Shown here one piece after another: positions 61,468 through 64,000 of a DNA stretch of 64,000 bases. Within the stretch, counting starts at the first letter, position 1; each line of letters starts with the position of its first letter. The stretch is from NCBI GenBank assembly GCA_963767645.1, contig CAVYEW010000001.1, forward strand, positions 186,001-250,000. Reading direction: 5' to 3'. Both the position numbers and the translations under genes were made by a program. This stretch comes from DATFDN01 sp963767645 (GTDB lineage Bacteria; Pseudomonadota; Alphaproteobacteria; Acetobacterales; Acetobacteraceae). Below the pieces are notes generated by a model. It was not told where the DNA came from. It ran no database searches and saw only the letters and a program-made list of their open reading frames with translations.

Positions 61468-64000
61468 TCATGAGCTATGCGGCAGCGGGGTGGTGTGCGT
61501 CGGGTTCGGCGGCAGGGCGGCACTGCCAACCGAGTGCCCGGTCCCAGCAGTGGCGCCGATCGCCGAGCTGTTCGACGGGGCTGGCGCATTGAGGGACCCG
61601 GCACCCTTGAGGTCGCCCGTGGTGACCGGGGTGGTGGTCGCCAGTTGGCTCACCGAGGCGGTCGAGGTCGTCGTGGCGCTGCCAGACGCGGCCTTGGCGT
61701 TCGCGGCCGGGGCGACGAACGACATCTGCGTGCTCCCTTGGCTTGCGTTTCCTGACGCCGCGTTGATGTAGCCTGTCCAACCCTGGCCGACGTTGCCGTT
61801 ATTGTTCGCGCCGGTCGGGCCGGCGCCGGTCGGACCGCCTCCGGCCTGCGCTCCGGTCGGGCCTCGGCCGACGGTGCTCACCGTGCCGGTTCCTCCCGTG
61901 CCGGTCTGCGTCGGTCCAGCCGCACCTCCATGAGCCGCGCCCGTCGGCCCGGCATTGCCGGTCGGCCCAGCGGACCCGGTTTGTCCTTGGCCGACTGTTG
62001 GCCCGCTATTTGCAGCCAAGGCCGTGTGGCTGACCGATCCTGTCGGTCCAGCCGTGCCGGTGGCCCCTGAGCTGCCCGACGTGCCTGCCTTGCCGGCGGC
62101 TCCGGTGACGCCTGCCGCGCCCGTCCTGCTGATGGTTCCGGTTGTTCCGGTGTGAGCCGTAGCGCCGGTGGCGCCCTCCGTTCCAGTCTTCCCGGTAGCA
62201 CCCGCGGCCCCGGTGGTCCCTCCGGTGTTTCCCGAGTGACCCGTGGCCCCGCTATGGCCGGTCGCGCCCGTGGCGCCGGAGTGACCCGTGGCCCCGGTCT
62301 TGCCGGTCGTGCCCGTGGCCCCGCTATGGCCGGTCGCGCCCGTGGCGCCGGAGTGACCCGTGGCCCCGGTCTTGCCGGTCGTACCCGTGGCCCCGCTATG
62401 GCCGGTCGCGCCCGTGGCGCCGGAGTGACCCGTGGCCCCGGTCTTGCCGGTCGTGCCCGTGGCCCCGCTATGGCCGGTCGCGCCCGTGGCGCCGGAGTGA
62501 CCCGTAGCTCCGGTCTTGCCGGTCGTGCCCGTGGCCCCGCTATGGCCGGTCGCACCCGTGGCGCCGGAGTGACCCGTGGCCCCGGTCTTGCCGGTCGTGC
62601 CCGTGGCCCCGCCATGGCCGGTCGCACCCGTGGCGCCGGAGTGACCCGTAGCCCCGCTATGGCCGGTCGCGCCCGTAGCGCCGGAGTGACCCGTGGCCCC
62701 CGTGCTGCCGGTCGAACCGGTGCTGCCAGTGCTGCCGGTCGAGCCCGTGCTGCCGGTGCTGCCGGTCGAGCCCGTGCTGCCAGTGCTGCCGGTCGCGCCC
62801 GTGCTGCCGGTGCTGCCGGTCGAGCCCGTGCTGCCGGTGCTGCCGGTCGCGCCCGTGCTGCCGGTGCTGCCGGTCGCGCCCGTGCTGCCGGTGCTGCCGG
62901 TCGAGCCCGTGCTGCCGGTGCTGCCGGTCGCGCCCGTGCTGCCGGTGCTGCCGGTCGAGCCGGTGCTGCCGGTGCTGCCGGTCGCGCCCGTGCTGCCGGT
63001 GCTGCCGGTCGAGCCCGTGCTGCCGGTCGCGCCCGTGCTGCCAGTGCTGCCGGTCGAACCGGTGCTGCCGGTGCTGCCGGTCGAGCCGGTGCTGCCGGTC
63101 GCGCCCGTGCTGCCAGTGCTGCCGGTCGAACCGGTGCTGCCGGTCGAACCGGTGCTGCCGGTGCTGCCGGTCGAGCCCGTGCTGCCAGTGCTGCCTGTCG
63201 AGCCGGTGCTGCCGGTGCTGCCGGTCGCGCCCGTGCTGCCGGTGCTGCCTGTCGAACCGGTGCTGCCGGTGCTGCCGGTCGAGCCCGTGATGCCGGTGCT
63301 GCCGGTCGAGCCGGTGCTGCCGGTCGCGCCCGTGCTGCCAGTGCTGCCGGTCGAACCGGTGCTGCCGGTCGAGCCGGTGCTGCCGGTGCTGCCGGTCGAG
63401 CCCGTGCTGCCAGTGCTGCCTGTCGAACCGGTGCTGCCGGTGCTGCCGGTCGCGCCCGTGCTGCCGGTGCTGCCTGTCGAACCGGTGCTGCCGGTGCTGC
63501 CGGTCGAGCCCGTGCTGCCGGTGCTGCCGGTCGAGCCCGTGCTGCCGGTGCTGCCGGTCGAGCCCGTGCTGCCGGTGCTGCCGGTCGCGCCCGTGCTGCC
63601 GGTGCTGCCGGTCGCGCCCGTGCTGCCGGTGCTGCCGGTCGCGCCCGTGCTGCCGGTGCTGCCTGTCGAACCGGTGCTGCCGGTGCTGCCGGTCGCGCCC
63701 GTGCTGCCGGTGCTGCCGGTCGCGCCCGTGCTGCCGGTGCTGCCGGTCGCGCCCGTGCTGCCGGTGCTGCCGGTCGCGCCCGTGCTGCCGGTGCTGCCGG
63801 TCGAGCCCGTGCTGCCGGTGCTGCCGGTCGCGCCCGTGCTGCCGGTGCTGCCGGTCGAACCGGTGCTGCCGGTGCTGCCGGTCGCGCCCGTGCTGCCGGT
63901 GCTGCCGGTCGAGCCCGTGCTGCCGGTCGCGCCCGTGCTGCCGGTGCTGCCGGTCGAGCCCGTGCTGCCGGTCGAGCCCGTGCTGCCAGTGCTGCCTGTC
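61468..64000 (-). CDS. Collagen-like Gly-X-Thr repeat protein (partial, start outside window)
   Basis: Read on the minus strand, one frame is open from the window edge to TGA 61468-61470, at least 844 codons, with almost every third residue Gly. Upstream part (62701-64000): only GST and GAT triplets. Middle (62241-62690): 24-residue units of GKT-GAT-GHS-GAT-GAT-GHS-GAT-GTT. Then less regular GxY (GSAGPTGNAGPTGAA), an NNNGNVGQGWTGY stretch and a Ser/Thr/Ala-rich end of about 100 residues. Thr in the Y position is typical of bacterial collagens where it can be O-glycosylated. Probably an exported surface filament. The glycosyltransferase remnant lies 200 bases downstream. Confidence 0.8.
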   Translation of the reverse strand, partial: TGSTGSTGSTGSTGSTGSTGSTGATGSTGSTGSTGSTGATGSTGSTGSTGSTGSTGATGSTGSTGSTGSTGSTGATGSTGSTGATGSTGSTGATGSTGSTGATGSTGSTGSTGSTGSTGATGSTGSTGATGSTGSTGATGSTGSTGSTGSTGSTGSTGSTGSTGSTGSTGSTGSTGSTGSTGATGSTGSTGSTGSTGSTGSTGSTGSTGSTGSTGSTGSTGSTGATGSTGSTGSTGITGSTGSTGSTGSTGSTGSTGATGSTGSTGSTGSTGSTGSTGSTGSTGSTGSTGSTGSTGSTGATGSTGSTGSTGSTGSTGSTGSTGATGSTGSTGSTGSTGATGSTGSTGSTGSTGSTGATGSTGSTGSTGSTGSTGATGSTGSTGATGSTGSTGSTGSTGSTGATGSTGSTGSTGSTGSTGSTGSTGSTGSTGSTGATGHSGATGATGHSGATGHSGATGATGHGGATGTTGKTGATGHSGATGATGHSGATGTTGKTGATGHSGATGATGHSGATGTTGKTGATGHSGATGATGHSGATGTTGKTGATGHSGATGATGHSGATGTTGKTGATGHSGATGATGHSGATGHSGNTGGTTGAAGATGKTGTEGATGATAHTGTTGTISRTGAAGVTGAAGKAGTSGSSGATGTAGPTGSVSHTALAANSGPTVGQGQTGSAGPTGNAGPTGAAHGGAAGPTQTGTGGTGTVSTVGRGPTGAQAGGGPTGAGPTGANNNGNVGQGWTGYINAASGNASQGSTQMSFVAPAANAKAASGSATTTSTASVSQLATTTPVTTGDLKGAGSLNAPAPSNSSAIGATAGTGHSVGSAALPPNPTHTTPLPHSS
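62241..62690. repeat. 72-base tandem repeats, about six units
   Basis: Unit starts were seen at 62241, 62313, 62385, 62457, 62529 and 62601, exactly 72 bases apart, with a few single-base differences, followed by a partial 48-base unit. Each codes for eight Gly-X-Y triplets in the collagen-like protein. Confidence 0.9.
62701..64000. repeat. 9-base repeat array coding for Gly-Ser/Ala-Thr triplets
   Basis: About 140 nine-base words (on the plus strand GTGCTGCCG, GTCGAGCCC, GTCGCGCCC, GTCGAACCG and close variants), all in step so no frame is lost. They are arranged in groups of two to three, giving an 18/27-base higher period. The array continues past the end of the window. Confidence 0.9.

Noticed and set aside
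61955..64000. Plus-strand Val-Leu-Pro/Val-Ala-Pro repeat frames across the repeat array
   Set aside because: They are the complement of Gly-X-Thr codons. Only the minus strand leads into a non-repetitive C-terminal domain with a normal stop.
62241..64000. Repeat array as a CRISPR
   Set aside because: Units are contiguous without unique spacers and are multiples of nine bases coding for Gly-X-Y.

Overview
The window is GC-rich, densely coded DNA with many ATGA, GTGA and TGATG gene overlaps. It comes from an alphaproteobacterium, most likely Rhodospirillales and perhaps Acetobacteraceae. The pointers are a lanthanide-type XoxF methanol dehydrogenase with its quinoprotein relay genes, pqqABCDE, petB/petC, DUF29 and DUF1330 proteins, and GC-rich intergenic palindromes. 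The family-level placement is inference; no rRNA or single-copy phylogenetic marker was used.

Layout. 1-8.9 kb: catabolic genes (an SDR plus an FAH-type hydrolase, a DUF1330 protein, an Ldh-type dehydrogenase coupled to a molybdenum hydroxylase), a GT39 glycosyltransferase, an Asp-box propeller protein and a zinc metallopeptidase. 8.9-14 kb: a Phd/VapC toxin-antitoxin pair, a truncated dihydrodipicolinate synthase-family remnant, a frameshifted YcgN-type protein, a SYLF protein, a histidine phosphatase coupled to an ABC-2 exporter, and a DUF29 protein. 14-17.5 kb: dTDP-L-rhamnose genes rfbBACD. 17.5-22.2 kb: crcB, a MarR regulator, a CoA transferase, a patatin and mtnP. 22.2-24.3 kb: petB and petC without a neighbouring Rieske gene. 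25-44.4 kb: a methylotrophy supercluster of ABC transporters, a beta-propeller, a pentapeptide protein, a CXXCW protein, a MoxJ-like binding protein, a cytochrome, xoxF, glutathione-dependent formaldehyde dehydrogenase, a SoxYZ-like carrier, a relay metallohydrolase and pqqEDCBA. 44.8-46.2 kb: an EthD protein, hemF and tRNA-Lys. 46.7-51.5 kb: a lower-GC three-gene unit of a papain-like cysteine protease and two large unrecognised proteins. 51.6-59.2 kb: a ba3-type oxidase with multihaem cytochromes c, flanked by two CBS-domain genes that each carry a perfect FNR box, next to a gene for a 4-Cys FNR-type regulator. 59.4-64 kb: a secreted unknown, a broken glycosyltransferase and a long collagen-like Gly-X-Thr protein that runs off the window.

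How the genes work together. XoxF would oxidise methanol in the periplasm with PQQ made by PqqA-E. Electrons would pass to the adjacent cytochrome c and on to the bc1 complex or an oxidase. Formaldehyde would be handled by the glutathione-dependent dehydrogenase. The ABC, propeller and binding-protein genes resemble modules tied to lanthanide or quinoprotein function. The ba3 oxidase block looks like a low-oxygen respiratory module under FNR control.

Sequence quality. Six otherwise conserved genes (ycgN-like, rfbD, petC, petB, the xox cytochrome and the glycosyltransferase) are each interrupted by one apparent extra base, four to six of them within a run of identical bases. This pattern suggests residual sequencing errors rather than six independent inactivations, and affects how the frameshifted entries should be read.
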